Assembly: GCA_016201465.1 (NCBI GenBank)
Contig: JACQCV010000033.1
Location: 1 to 36,720 of the forward strand
Length of the DNA: 36,720 nucleotides
Direction: 5' to 3'
From: Candidatus Vogelbacteria bacterium
GTDB lineage: Bacteria > Patescibacteriota > Minisyncoccia > Phycocordibacterales > UBA12445
The notes under the pieces: model-generated
The model's input: the letters and a program-made list of their open reading frames with translations, nothing else
What the model was told of the DNA's origin: nothing
Database searches by the model: none
Program-made: the position numbers and the translations under genes
In this document: one piece after another, positions 1 to 9,420 of the stretch
How positions within the stretch are numbered: the first letter of the stretch is position 1
How the letters are laid out: every line of letters begins with the position of its first letter

Positions 1-71
1 GGTTCACCCCCTTCTACAATCGCCATTGCAGAATTCGTGGTTCCTAAATCTATCCCTAATATTTTTGACAT
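1..71 (-). CDS. dnaK: Chaperone DnaK, N-terminal fragment (runs off window)
   Basis: Reverse complement translates to [24 protein letters not shown], the Hsp70 N-terminal signature; directly downstream of grpE. Confidence 0.95.
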   Translation of the reverse strand, partial: [23 protein letters not shown]

Positions 72-86
72 GTTTTTTTATTTTAA

Positions 87-683
87 TTATTCACTTCTCT
101 TAAATTGCCCTACTTTTACTTTTGCCGGCCTTACGACCCTCTCACTTAACATATAACCTTTTTGAAAAACTTCGGTTACGGTGTCATCAAGCTCTACCTT
201 ATTTACGTCTACCATTGCCACAGGCTGGTGTCTATTAATATCATACTTTTCTCCAACAACACCTATTTGCTTAAGTCCACGCCGTCCGAGTGAATCTAAT
301 AACTTAAAGTATATACCCACGAATCCTTGGCGCCAACCCTCTGGTACGCCATCCATTTTATCATTATCTTGTATTGCTAAATCAAAACTATCTAATACTG
401 GCAAGAGATCTCTTATAATAGATTCATTTACCGAGTTTACAAGTCCGATCCTATCTCTTTCTTCTGATCTCTTGGCATTGACAAAGTCGGCCCTACATCT
501 CTGCCAACCATTCAAATATTCATCCTTTTCCTTGATTGTGTCTTTGAGCTTTTTTTTAAGCTTGTTAACCTTCTCTTGGAAATCAAGAGTAGAGCCTTCT
601 TGAGACAATTCGAAGCCATCGCCATCAATTACAATCTCATCTTCCGAATTATCTATATTTTGTTCACTACTTTCGTCTGACAT
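87..683 (-). CDS. grpE: Nucleotide exchange factor GrpE
   Basis: GrpE-like coiled coil and C-terminal region (NRHQPVAMVD...VTEVFQKGYMLSERVVRPAKVKV); adjacent to dnaK. Confidence 0.95.
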   Translation of the reverse strand: MSDESSEQNIDNSEDEIVIDGDGFELSQEGSTLDFQEKVNKLKKKLKDTIKEKDEYLNGWQRCRADFVNAKRSEERDRIGLVNSVNESIIRDLLPVLDSFDLAIQDNDKMDGVPEGWRQGFVGIYFKLLDSLGRRGLKQIGVVGEKYDINRHQPVAMVDVNKVELDDTVTEVFQKGYMLSERVVRPAKVKVGQFKRSE

Positions 684-698
684 ATTTATCGTACTAGC

Positions 699-726
699 AT
701 TATAAATTATTCAAGTTTCTCGTCAA
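699..726 (-). promoter_or_regulatory. Sigma70-like promoter of grpE-dnaK
   Basis: Minus strand TTGACG-16 nt-TATAAT upstream of the grpE ATG. Confidence 0.6.
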
Positions 727-743
727 GTTTTAGAAAAAATAAG

Positions 744-765
744 AGCCCGGTCTTTCGATCAGGCT
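744..765 (-). terminator. Intrinsic terminator after the 772-1314 gene
   Basis: Minus AGCCTGATC-GAAA-GACCGGGCT hairpin followed by a T-rich run. Confidence 0.75.
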
Positions 766-771
766 ACTAAA

Positions 772-1314
772 CTATCTCCTTCGGCGTCTCTGACGTCGAA
801 TGCTCTTCGCGATGGCAGTTCCCCTATACTCCTCGGGGACGTCGTCTTCATTAACTACAAGTTCATGTCGCGATCGACGAGACTTATCCTGTTGTGGACC
901 ACTCTTCTTGTTTCGGTCATAAGGCTTCTGAGGTCCATTCCGCCTTGTCTTCGAATCACGAGAAGATAACTTTCCGAACGAAGATGCTGTCGACTTCTTA
1001 TGGGCCATCTCCTCGCGAACCACCTCAAGGCCCGCCAGAGTAATCTTAAGCCTCTCCATCCGACGTTTCTTCTTTGCTGACGCCTTCTCCGAAGACAACT
1101 TCTTGGACGGATCGTAAATCTTGAGTTTAGCAAGCGAGGCAAACGGGTTCAATGACGGATCACGTAGTTCTGCCAATGCCTTAAGGGTTCGTTTCTTTGC
1201 CTCCCTCTGCATGGCATCCTTTCTAAGTTCTGTCTCCTTCTTAAGTCGAGCTCTATCAATAACGACCACATTTGGGTCAACCTTGTTCTGGGTGGGATCT
1301 TCTGCGTCAAACAT
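772..1314 (-). CDS. Hypothetical highly charged basic protein
   Basis: ORF track 772..1359; start MFDAEDP chosen because GGGAGGAGG lies just upstream; Lys/Arg-rich C-terminus; own promoter and terminator. Confidence 0.7.
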   Translation of the reverse strand: MFDAEDPTQNKVDPNVVVIDRARLKKETELRKDAMQREAKKRTLKALAELRDPSLNPFASLAKLKIYDPSKKLSSEKASAKKKRRMERLKITLAGLEVVREEMAHKKSTASSFGKLSSRDSKTRRNGPQKPYDRNKKSGPQQDKSRRSRHELVVNEDDVPEEYRGTAIAKSIRRQRRRRR

Positions 1315-1402
1315 CGCCATCCTCCTCCCAAAGACATATATATGGCCTGGGTTAATCACGGTTATCGTTTAAAGAACCTCACTTAAAATTTTATCCGTTA
1401 GC

Positions 1403-1431
1403 AGTATATCACTGATTGTTTAACTTGTAAA
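1403..1431 (-). promoter_or_regulatory. Promoter of the 772-1314 gene
   Basis: Minus TTTACA-17 nt-TATACT. Confidence 0.55.
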
Positions 1432-1496
1432 GGGCAATCGAATTGTAACTTCTCACAACTCTAAGTAAACCATAGTTCTTTGGCACCTCAAACTCT

Positions 1497-1718
1497 TTAT
1501 TCCTTGATATTAAAAATTTTATTTCTACTGTGATGCCCCGAAATCAGGCTAACTCCATTCACGGGTAATCCAAAATGGCTGGCCAATAATTCCTTAACTC
1601 GTTTGTTTGCCATATTTCTTTCCGCTTTTTCTCTAACGGAAACTTCAAAATAGACGCCTTTTATCTTTAAAAATAGTTCTTTTTTTGATCCTGGTGTAAC
1701 TTTAACCTTAATGTACAT
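1497..1718 (-). CDS. DUF167 (YggU-like) family protein
   Basis: VKVTPGSKKE...VSVREKAERNMANKRVKELLASHFGLP...GHHSRNKIF pattern. Confidence 0.85.
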   Translation of the reverse strand: MYIKVKVTPGSKKELFLKIKGVYFEVSVREKAERNMANKRVKELLASHFGLPVNGVSLISGHHSRNKIFNIKE

Positions 1719-1722
1719 AATT

Positions 1723-3030
1723 TTATCTTATTAACCACTCTGGATCTTGTCTCACCAAAAGCTTATTCTTATCTTCAGAGTGCAGTAATATTTGTTCAAC
1801 AACCCTTTCCATTCTAATCCCTTGCGACCCTTTGACTAATACCAAATCTCCGGACTTAACCAACCCTCTCAGATACTTACCTGCTGCCTTAGACTCATCA
1901 AAACAGGTTATCATTTTTACATCCATACCCCCATCTAAGGCCCCTTCTGCGAAATGTTTCGCTCGCTGTCCAACGGTGATCAATCTATCGCAATATTGTG
2001 GCAATTTTTTTCCAATTTCAAGATTAGCATCAATTGTATGTTTACCCAATTCAAGCATATCACCCAGTACCACAATTTTTTGTCCCGATACTTCGATATC
2101 TGTCAAAGACTCAAGTGCTAAAGAAACGGCCGCCGGTGAGGAATTATATGTATCATCCAAAATAATGGAGTCCTCGATTCCCTCAATTAATTTTAGTCTG
2201 CCGACTGGTCTTTCATACCTTGCAATTGATTCCAACATAGATACAAAGTTTAGTCCGAGTGCCACACCAGCGGTAATTCCGGCAATCGCAGAATAAACGT
2301 TATTCCGCCCCACAATACTATTAATCTTTACGGGAATTATGTTTCCTAGATAATCAATCTTAAAGTTAATACCACTAGGAATCTTGACATGATTGTGTTC
2401 ACTATATATAATATGATAGTTGGAGGCCCTAAGATTAGCATTTGGGGAAAAGCCATAAGTAATTACTTTAGCCCCCAAAACTAAATCTTTCATAGCAAGA
2501 ACTTCAGGATCATCAGCATTTAAAATTAAATATCCACCAGGCCTAAGTGCCTTAACAAGCTCGAACTTTTCTTTGATAAGTGCATCCTTTCCAGAAAAGT
2601 TTTCAATATGAACAGGCGTTTTTCCTATAGTTGTAACAATAACAATCTTCGGTTTAACCCAGGAAGTAAATTTTTTTATATCCCCAGGTTTATCCGCACC
2701 TATCTCGAGAACCAACCACTCAGGGTAATTATAGGGAAGAAAGATTAACATCAAACCCTCCACAATGTTCTTGAGCCATAGATATATATCTGACCAAGCG
2801 TTACTGCAGTGCAATATTGTAAGAGGAATACCAATATCACCGTTATAGCTTTTTTCGTTTTTCCAAACCATAAAATTCGAACTCAAAACAGCTGACACAG
2901 CCTCTTTTGTACCAGTTTTACCTGCATTTCCAGTGACACCAACTATCTTGGGTTTATATTTCAACAAAATGATCTTGGCCTCTAATGTCAAAATTGAAAT
3001 CACAATATATTTTACAATTGTCTTAATCAT
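1723..3030 (-). CDS. murF: UDP-N-acetylmuramoyl-tripeptide--D-alanyl-D-alanine ligase
   Basis: Mur ligase motifs VGVTGNAGKTGTKE, LILNADDPE, ILDDTYNSSPAAV, VVLGDMLELG. Confidence 0.93.
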   Translation of the reverse strand: MIKTIVKYIVISILTLEAKIILLKYKPKIVGVTGNAGKTGTKEAVSAVLSSNFMVWKNEKSYNGDIGIPLTILHCSNAWSDIYLWLKNIVEGLMLIFLPYNYPEWLVLEIGADKPGDIKKFTSWVKPKIVIVTTIGKTPVHIENFSGKDALIKEKFELVKALRPGGYLILNADDPEVLAMKDLVLGAKVITYGFSPNANLRASNYHIIYSEHNHVKIPSGINFKIDYLGNIIPVKINSIVGRNNVYSAIAGITAGVALGLNFVSMLESIARYERPVGRLKLIEGIEDSIILDDTYNSSPAAVSLALESLTDIEVSGQKIVVLGDMLELGKHTIDANLEIGKKLPQYCDRLITVGQRAKHFAEGALDGGMDVKMITCFDESKAAGKYLRGLVKSGDLVLVKGSQGIRMERVVEQILLHSEDKNKLLVRQDPEWLIR

Positions 3031-3033
3031 ATT

Positions 3034-4752
3034 TTATCTATCTGGTGGAATTTCATAATAATTTAACAAAAACTTGGTGACACTGACAAACGGTTCTGCT
3101 AACGTATCTGATGAAAAAAGTGCACCATTTTTTGGGTTAACCATATACAAAAGGACCAAAAAACGAGCGTTATAAGCCGGAAAGTAGCCAAAGAAAGAAT
3201 GCAAAGTTTTGTCGCTATATCCCTTTTTACCATCCGGTATTTGTGCAGTGCCAGTTTTTGCAGCCACACTATATTGTTTAATAATATACTTACCCCCAAG
3301 TAATCCGTGTTCAAATGCGTGGACAAGCATCCCAGTTATTTCTCCAGCGGTCTGTGAAGAAATTACGCGTCTTACGACCTCAACTTCTGTCGTTTTGTTA
3401 ATTCCCATCGCACCATTAATCGAGTCAGCCAAGTGGGGTCTAACAATTAAACCACCATTAGCCAGAGCAGAAAGTGCTCTAATAGCACCAATTGGAGTTA
3501 CTGCAATCCCTTGACCAAAGGCTGCGGTCGCGTAATCTACATCATAGTGGCTTTGCAAGTTTGAGACAAGACCATGTGTCTCACTTGGCAAATCAATGCC
3601 GGTCTTATCTCCCAATCCAAATGACTCCATGTAACTTCTAAATTTGTCACGACCCAACTTTTTCATAACAAAAACGGCACCCGTATTTAATGAGTTATCA
3701 AGCACGGCTTGCATATCAACAATTCCCATTGCCTTGTGATCATGATTCTCAATCCTTTTTCCACTCAATAACACATATCCCGTGTCATCATATTTAGTAT
3801 CAGGCTTGATAACACCGGCATCAATACCGGCCGAAATCGTCAACGGCTTCACAATCGAACCCATTTCATAAACATTTTCAACAAGTGGATCTGAAAAAAC
3901 TGAAGGATTTTCTTTAGTGAAATCTCCAGGGTCAAAGTCAGGTAAAAAAGAGGCTGCAATAATACGACCTGTTTTGGGTTCTACTATTACTCCTCCAATC
4001 GAATCAGGGGACCACTTGTCTTGAATCGATGCCAACTCCTTCCCCAGGTATGATTCCACGTTTGGCTCTACACTGAGTACAATATCGCCATCCACAAAAA
4101 CCTGCTTATCGGTTGAAACAGTTTTTTTAACGTTAGAAAACATCTCCGCAAAAAAGTTGACATATAAGGAACTACTGTCCCTCCGTAAAATATTGTCATA
4201 AAATCTCTCAAGACCGTATCTACCAGCAAATCTATCGCCCTCAGACTTGTCTTGAGCCACAATCCCAAGCAAATGTGCCGCCAACCTACCTCCAGGATAA
4301 TATCTCTGATTTTCCTTATAAACACTAATTCCTGGCAAATTTAGAGCCCGCGCTGAATCACCAATGATCCGATCTTCGGTCTTTGCAATAACTTCATATG
4401 GATCGTTGATCTTTCGAGCTTTTTCGAAAAAAGCCGCTTTATCGATTGGGATAAGTGTATTTATTTTCTGGTAAGCACTTTCAGCATCTCTAACCAAGTT
4501 AGGGTTCATAGCAAGAACATACACAGTTTTCACAGTTGCCGCGGAAATTAAACCACCACCCTTCTCCTGAAACAAAATAGATCCTCTAGAAAAAATATCC
4601 GCTACTGGTTTTTGATATTGTTGGTCAGCCATCTTACTATAGTTACCCCCATTTACAACCTGAATAAGAAAGAGCCTAACTATCAAGACTAGAGAGAACA
4701 AAATAGCAATCGCTGAGAGAAAGTAGATTCTTCTTAGATAGCTATATTTCAT
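3034..4752 (-). CDS. ftsI: Peptidoglycan transpeptidase FtsI/PBP (class B)
   Basis: SIVK (SxxK), SLN (SxN), KTGTAQ; dcw context between ftsL-like and murF. Confidence 0.92.
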   Translation of the reverse strand: MKYSYLRRIYFLSAIAILFSLVLIVRLFLIQVVNGGNYSKMADQQYQKPVADIFSRGSILFQEKGGGLISAATVKTVYVLAMNPNLVRDAESAYQKINTLIPIDKAAFFEKARKINDPYEVIAKTEDRIIGDSARALNLPGISVYKENQRYYPGGRLAAHLLGIVAQDKSEGDRFAGRYGLERFYDNILRRDSSSLYVNFFAEMFSNVKKTVSTDKQVFVDGDIVLSVEPNVESYLGKELASIQDKWSPDSIGGVIVEPKTGRIIAASFLPDFDPGDFTKENPSVFSDPLVENVYEMGSIVKPLTISAGIDAGVIKPDTKYDDTGYVLLSGKRIENHDHKAMGIVDMQAVLDNSLNTGAVFVMKKLGRDKFRSYMESFGLGDKTGIDLPSETHGLVSNLQSHYDVDYATAAFGQGIAVTPIGAIRALSALANGGLIVRPHLADSINGAMGINKTTEVEVVRRVISSQTAGEITGMLVHAFEHGLLGGKYIIKQYSVAAKTGTAQIPDGKKGYSDKTLHSFFGYFPAYNARFLVLLYMVNPKNGALFSSDTLAEPFVSVTKFLLNYYEIPPDR

Positions 4753-5098
4753 CCCGCAATAAGGTAAGACTGCCAGTTACATTAGGGGTTTCACTACTAA
4801 AATGGACCTTCTTAAAATCATCACTAAAGCCTAAAGTCTTAGCCATGTCGATACTGAGACTGGCTCTGGTATTCATATAGCTATTTTCTAGTTCCGCAAT
4901 ATCGGAGGCCATTAGTGAAATCTGTTTATCATTTTGCTCTCTGGCAACTGTATTCAAAATAGAAGAATTGATTAAATAAATATAAGAGACAGATAAAGTC
5001 AAAATCAAAAAGATCAGTATCCCCGAAATGTACCTGTTATATTCTTCAATATACAATTTAAATGTTTGGTAATTCATTATTTTAAATCTTTTGCGCAA
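4742..5098 (-). CDS. FtsL-like small membrane division protein
   Basis: Single N-terminal TM segment plus coiled-coil; position between rsmH and ftsI. Confidence 0.6.
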   Translation of the reverse strand: MRKRFKIMNYQTFKLYIEEYNRYISGILIFLILTLSVSYIYLINSSILNTVAREQNDKQISLMASDIAELENSYMNTRASLSIDMAKTLGFSDDFKKVHFSSETPNVTGSLTLLRDEI

Positions 5099-5978
5099 TC
5101 CTTAACTTAGCACTACGCGACCTCGGATTCAGAAAGGTCTCTGACTTAGATGGAATTATCGGTTTTTTTGTGATGACTTGAGCACTACCGTCAAACTTTC
5201 TTTCTCTAAAAAACAATTTAACAATTCTGTCTTCCAACTCATGAAACGAAATAACAACGATTCTTGCCCCAGAATTCAACATTGGCCACACATCTCTAAG
5301 CGCAACTCTCAAGGCCTCCAGTTCGTCATTCACCACCATTCGAATGGCTTGGAAAGTTTTTGTTGCGCAGTGGAGCTTTTTCGACTTGTAAAAGTTCGGC
5401 ACAGAATCCTCAATAATCTTAACTAGCTCGAAGGTCGTCTTGATAGACTTTTTTGACCTTGCCACAACGATACCCAGGGCTATCCTCCGTGAAAACTGCT
5501 CACCACCGTATCCATAGATTATGTCTGCCAAACTTTCCTCGTCCCAGCGATTTAATATTTCTTCTGCCGTTAACTTACCATTATCATCCGAATTGTGAAA
5601 AGTCATTTTAAGAGGTTCATCCTTCTGAAAAGTGAAGCCGCGACCAGACTCATCAAGTTGAAACGAACTTAATCCAAGGTCAAACAATGCGCCATCTATT
5701 TTCTTAACACCTCGCCCTCTAAAAACCTCGTCCAGATCTCGAAAATTGGCATTAATCAAATCAAATTTACATTTGTCAAAGTCTTTGAATCGTATTTTTG
5801 CCCTACTCATTGCTGCTTCATCTTGATCGAACGCAATTAACTTACCGTTTTTCCCTACAGCCTCGCAAATTAATGCAGAATGACCCCCACCCCCGAACGT
5901 AGCGTCCAAAATCCTATCGCCCTCACTTATGTTAAGACCCTCGATAGCTTCTTTTAAAAGAACAGGTATATGCTCCAT
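5082..5978 (-). CDS. rsmH: 16S rRNA m4C1402 methyltransferase RsmH (MraW)
   Basis: MEHIPVLLKEAIEGL, DATFGGGGHS, FDQD, LFDLGLSSFQLD, FQAIRMVVNDELEAL. Confidence 0.97.
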   Translation of the reverse strand: MEHIPVLLKEAIEGLNISEGDRILDATFGGGGHSALICEAVGKNGKLIAFDQDEAAMSRAKIRFKDFDKCKFDLINANFRDLDEVFRGRGVKKIDGALFDLGLSSFQLDESGRGFTFQKDEPLKMTFHNSDDNGKLTAEEILNRWDEESLADIIYGYGGEQFSRRIALGIVVARSKKSIKTTFELVKIIEDSVPNFYKSKKLHCATKTFQAIRMVVNDELEALRVALRDVWPMLNSGARIVVISFHELEDRIVKLFFRERKFDGSAQVITKKPIIPSKSETFLNPRSRSAKLRIAQKI

Positions 5979-5980
5979 AA

Positions 5981-6415
5981 TTAAATGGCACCGGCCTCAC
6001 CCAACTTCTCTGCCAACTTATCTGCATCTCTCTCAATCGCACCCTTATACTCTTTCCACTTATCCTCATCCCATATTTCAAGTCGAGTATGAACTCCAAT
6101 GATCGTCACCCTATCCCTTAATCCCGCAAACTCTTTAAGTACTTCAGGAATTAAAATTCTGCCAAGTGAGTCTATCTCTGTTTCAGATGCTCCTGCCAGC
6201 ATAAACCTATTTATACTTCGACTGTCCGCTTGCAGCATGTTCATCTTAGAAAACTGCTCCGCAACCTTAGACCATTCTGCGACTGTATAAACGAAGAGGC
6301 AGCTATCAAGACCTCGTGTCACAACAATCTCATTCCCCATCTCTTTACGAAATTTCGCAGGCAAAGAAAGCCTCTTCTTTGGATCCAATGTGTGCTTGTG
6401 TTCGCCAATTAGCAT
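5981..6415 (-). CDS. mraZ: Transcriptional regulator MraZ
   Basis: Two SpoVT/AbrB-like repeats (HTLDPKKRLSLPAKFR; EIDSLGRILIPEVLKEFAGL). Confidence 0.95.
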   Translation of the reverse strand: MLIGEHKHTLDPKKRLSLPAKFRKEMGNEIVVTRGLDSCLFVYTVAEWSKVAEQFSKMNMLQADSRSINRFMLAGASETEIDSLGRILIPEVLKEFAGLRDRVTIIGVHTRLEIWDEDKWKEYKGAIERDADKLAEKLGEAGAI

Positions 6416-6429
6416 TGTCTTTTCTTATT

Positions 6430-6465
6430 CCACTTCATACCACTATACTGATATTCTATACCACT
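6430..6465 (-). promoter_or_regulatory. Candidate MraZ-box array upstream of mraZ
   Basis: Three minus-strand AGTGG boxes (CCACT at + 6430, 6440, 6461), spaced 10 and 21 nt. Confidence 0.6.
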
Positions 6466-6560
6466 AGGCACCAAATCACAAACAAAAAATACTGTGGATA
6501 ACCGACAGTATTTTGAAAATTAAGCCTTTTTTATAAGTAGTTACCGCCTAACGTCAACAA

Positions 6561-8027
6561 TTAGCCACCACCTCTCTTTTTCATGAGAGGAAAAATCTGC
6601 GCTTCGCGAATACTCTTGCCGGCTAGAAAGCTAAACAGTCTTTCTGAAACGCCGAAGCCGAAAATTGGCGGCATCCCGTACTCCATTGCTTCCACATATT
6701 CAAGATCTGCCATCTGCGCTTCTTCATCACCCGCCTCCCGCAACTTTTCTTGCACCATAAACCTCTCCCTCTGATCTACTGGATCATTTAACTCATTGAA
6801 TGCCTTACCAACCTCACTACCTGCAAGTAGAATCTGGAATCGATCGACAACTCTGTTGTCTTGAGCATTCTTTTTCGCAAGTGGCTCTAGGTAAACAGGT
6901 ATCCCGGTTAAAACTGCCGGCCCACCGATGGTCTTCCTTATTCTCTTCCACAACAGATCCACACCTCGGCCAATATCAATATTTTTTTCAATATCAATCT
7001 TCTGCTTCTTGAGCTGAGCCACGACAGTTTCGACCTTCACATCGCGTGGATTAAACCCATACTCCTTATTCATCAACTCATTGAAATCATAATTATCCCA
7101 TTCCTGACCCAGATTAACTCTGAATCCATTTATTTCAAATTCGAGTTTTCCAAATGTCTCTTTGGCAACGGTCTGATATAATTCCTTAATCATTGGTATC
7201 CCAGTCCGAGCATCAGAGTACGCTTCATAGAACTCGAATGAAGTATAATCGTTGGCATGTTCGTGAGACATTCCCTCATTTCTAAATATTCTACCGATTT
7301 CAAATGTCTTAGGAATACCTGCCACAGCCAACTTCTTCTGCCACAATTCTCCAACAGAAATACGAAGATAGACTTCGGCATCAAGCGCGTTGTGGTGAGT
7401 AATGAAGGGTCTCGCCTCAGCGCCACCTGTCATTGTCTCCAGTACTGGAGTTTCAACCTCAACAAATCCCCTTTTCAACATAAAGCCCCTCATTGAATTC
7501 CAAAAGAATGACCTCTTTTTTATTAGTTCAGAAACTTCACGATTTAAAAGTATGTCAATATATCGCTTTCGATAACGCTCGTCCTCATCCTTAAGCCCAA
7601 ACCATTCATCAGGAACGGGACGCAAGCTCTTGGCCAACATCCTCCACTCAGAACCCAAAAGTGAGTTCACACCTCTTTTTGTCACAAAAGCCTTCCCCCT
7701 CACTTCAATAAAATCACTAGAGTCGACGGTGTTCAAAAAAAGATCAAACATTTTATCACCAATGTCGTCTCTCCTTAGAATGGCTTGAAAACGAGCTGTT
7801 CCATCGAACAAATCCGCAAAAACAATCCCGCCCTGAATGCGGAGCGACATAATCCTTCCGGCAAGCACAACCTCCTCTTGCGACTCAAGGTAATTCTTGA
7901 AAGACCCAAAAAAAACTCCGTTCTCTAAAGAGCGATTGGACTCGGCCGGATAAGCCTCGTAACCAGCCTCCTTTAAGATATTTATTTTTTTAATACGTTC
8001 CTCACGTATTTCTTCGAGCGTCGACAT
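6561..8027 (-). CDS. lysS: Lysyl-tRNA synthetase, class II
   Basis: Class II motifs (RKRYIDILLNREV, FVEVETPVLETMTGGAEARPFITHHNALD, IGRIFRNEGMSHEHANDYTSFEFYEAY); start MSTLEEIREERI preferred over the track start at 8060. Confidence 0.95.
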   Translation of the reverse strand: MSTLEEIREERIKKINILKEAGYEAYPAESNRSLENGVFFGSFKNYLESQEEVVLAGRIMSLRIQGGIVFADLFDGTARFQAILRRDDIGDKMFDLFLNTVDSSDFIEVRGKAFVTKRGVNSLLGSEWRMLAKSLRPVPDEWFGLKDEDERYRKRYIDILLNREVSELIKKRSFFWNSMRGFMLKRGFVEVETPVLETMTGGAEARPFITHHNALDAEVYLRISVGELWQKKLAVAGIPKTFEIGRIFRNEGMSHEHANDYTSFEFYEAYSDARTGIPMIKELYQTVAKETFGKLEFEINGFRVNLGQEWDNYDFNELMNKEYGFNPRDVKVETVVAQLKKQKIDIEKNIDIGRGVDLLWKRIRKTIGGPAVLTGIPVYLEPLAKKNAQDNRVVDRFQILLAGSEVGKAFNELNDPVDQRERFMVQEKLREAGDEEAQMADLEYVEAMEYGMPPIFGFGVSERLFSFLAGKSIREAQIFPLMKKRGGG

Positions 8028-8052
8028 TTTCAAAAAAATTAAGCCGACTAGA

Positions 8053-8535
8053 TTACTCAACCGAAACTACAATATAGTTCACCTTACCCTTAGGGGTAAC
8101 CACTACAAACTTCTCACCAACCCTCTTACCAAGCATAGTCATACCAAGTGGGCTTTCGTTTGAGATTTTACAACTCAATATATCCGCTTCTTCTGAACCG
8201 ACAATTTTACACTTCCTTGTTTCCGATTCCCCATCTTTTTTTATAATAGCAGTTGACCCCATGGTGATCATTGAACCGTCATTTTTCGCAGTTCCCTCTG
8301 CGACAACGACCGCTCTTTTTAATATATCTTCGATGACTGTAATTCTGTCCTCAAGTTCCGCCTGAGCCTCACGAGCCTGCTGATACTCGGCATTTTCAGA
8401 GAGGTCGCCGAGAGATTTTGCAAATTCTAGTGCCTCGGCTATTTCTTTTCTTCTTACTGTTTTTCCCTGCCTTAGCTCTTCCTCAAGCTGTTTTAATTTT
8501 TCCTTTGTTAAATATTCTACGTTTTTTGTATTCAT
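8053..8535 (-). CDS. greA: Transcription elongation factor GreA
   Basis: YLTKEKLKQLEEEL...RKEIAEALEFAKSLGDLSENAEYQQAREAQ. Confidence 0.95.
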   Translation of the reverse strand: MNTKNVEYLTKEKLKQLEEELRQGKTVRRKEIAEALEFAKSLGDLSENAEYQQAREAQAELEDRITVIEDILKRAVVVAEGTAKNDGSMITMGSTAIIKKDGESETRKCKIVGSEEADILSCKISNESPLGMTMLGKRVGEKFVVVTPKGKVNYIVVSVE

Positions 8536-8581
8536 ATTCTGATATACTATACTGTTTTACGATCAAAGTCAAAAAGAAAAA

Positions 8582-8605
8582 TCCCGCACCATGTTTGGTA
8601 CGGGA
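8582..8605 (-). terminator. Intrinsic terminator of the cdd-udp-yfiH-like operon
   Basis: Minus TCCCGTACC-AAACAT-GGTGCGGGA then TTTTTCTTTTT. Confidence 0.85.
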
Positions 8606-8615
8606 CAAGTATCTG

Positions 8616-9416
8616 CTAACTACGATTCACAGCAAGGATAAGAGTTCGACTGTCTCGCCCATCGCGGCGGTTACTGCCGTACGATGGATCGCTGTATGTG
8701 TCCACATCATCTGTCTCCATCTGCATTTTCGAAACCCCACGACGAGATAGGGCGGCAAACCACATTGCCTTAAGATCAATTCGTCCCGTTTCATACGATC
8801 CGCAAATAGCCTGTCGGCCATAAGTTACAATAATATTTTCGGTCAGCTTGCGATTCGCCTCGCCAAACCTTGAATCATCCCATTTGTGAACGAAATACTT
8901 GGGAGCAATGCTACAACCGATAAAGCTTCGCAACATCTGCTCTTCTCCAAGATTAAGCATTGCATGAGCGATAATCGGCACACTAAAACTTGTCATATTT
9001 TCACGGCACACGTGACCAGCACAAATTTCCTTAGTATCTATATTCTGAATGAGCCCGATTGGACAATCTCCTCCGAGTATGCCGAATGCGCTGCCGCTTG
9101 ATATTCGCTTTAAACCATCGGCCGTAATACCACGCCAAAGTGATGCCCTGAGTGAGATCGGAACTCTGTTTGGAAGCAAATCCTCATAAGTAATCCAAGA
9201 TCTATTCTCGGGACTTGGTATGAAGACATTTTCAATCAGAAGATCATCACATATTTCGCCCAAAACATCGAGAGCTTCCTTTGCGGCAACTGATACATTC
9301 TGTTCTTTTGATGAAACAGTCCGAAGCTCATGCCAAGATCTAAACCCATCAAGCCCAAAGTAGTAAAGATCCAGTGAACCATCCCATAAACTCTGATGTA
9401 GTGTTGGCTTGATCAT
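8616..9416 (-). CDS. Divergent YfiH/LACC1-like (Cu-oxidase_4) putative purine nucleoside phosphorylase
   Basis: GDCPIGLIQN...EICAGHVCREN resembles the ADCxPxLLxD...HAGWRG core; C-terminal YGSNRRDGRDSR resembles the family YSYRRDGxTGR; start MIKPTLHQ. Confidence 0.55.
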   Translation of the reverse strand: MIKPTLHQSLWDGSLDLYYFGLDGFRSWHELRTVSSKEQNVSVAAKEALDVLGEICDDLLIENVFIPSPENRSWITYEDLLPNRVPISLRASLWRGITADGLKRISSGSAFGILGGDCPIGLIQNIDTKEICAGHVCRENMTSFSVPIIAHAMLNLGEEQMLRSFIGCSIAPKYFVHKWDDSRFGEANRKLTENIIVTYGRQAICGSYETGRIDLKAMWFAALSRRGVSKMQMETDDVDTYSDPSYGSNRRDGRDSRTLILAVNRS

Positions 9417-9420
9417 ATTA

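Noticed and set aside
181-603. + strand ORF of 140 aa antisense to grpE
   Set aside because: Shadow ORF; the minus frame is clear GrpE
855-1142. Arg-rich overlapping minus ORF
   Set aside because: Alternative frame of the 772-1314 gene without SD or recognisable motif
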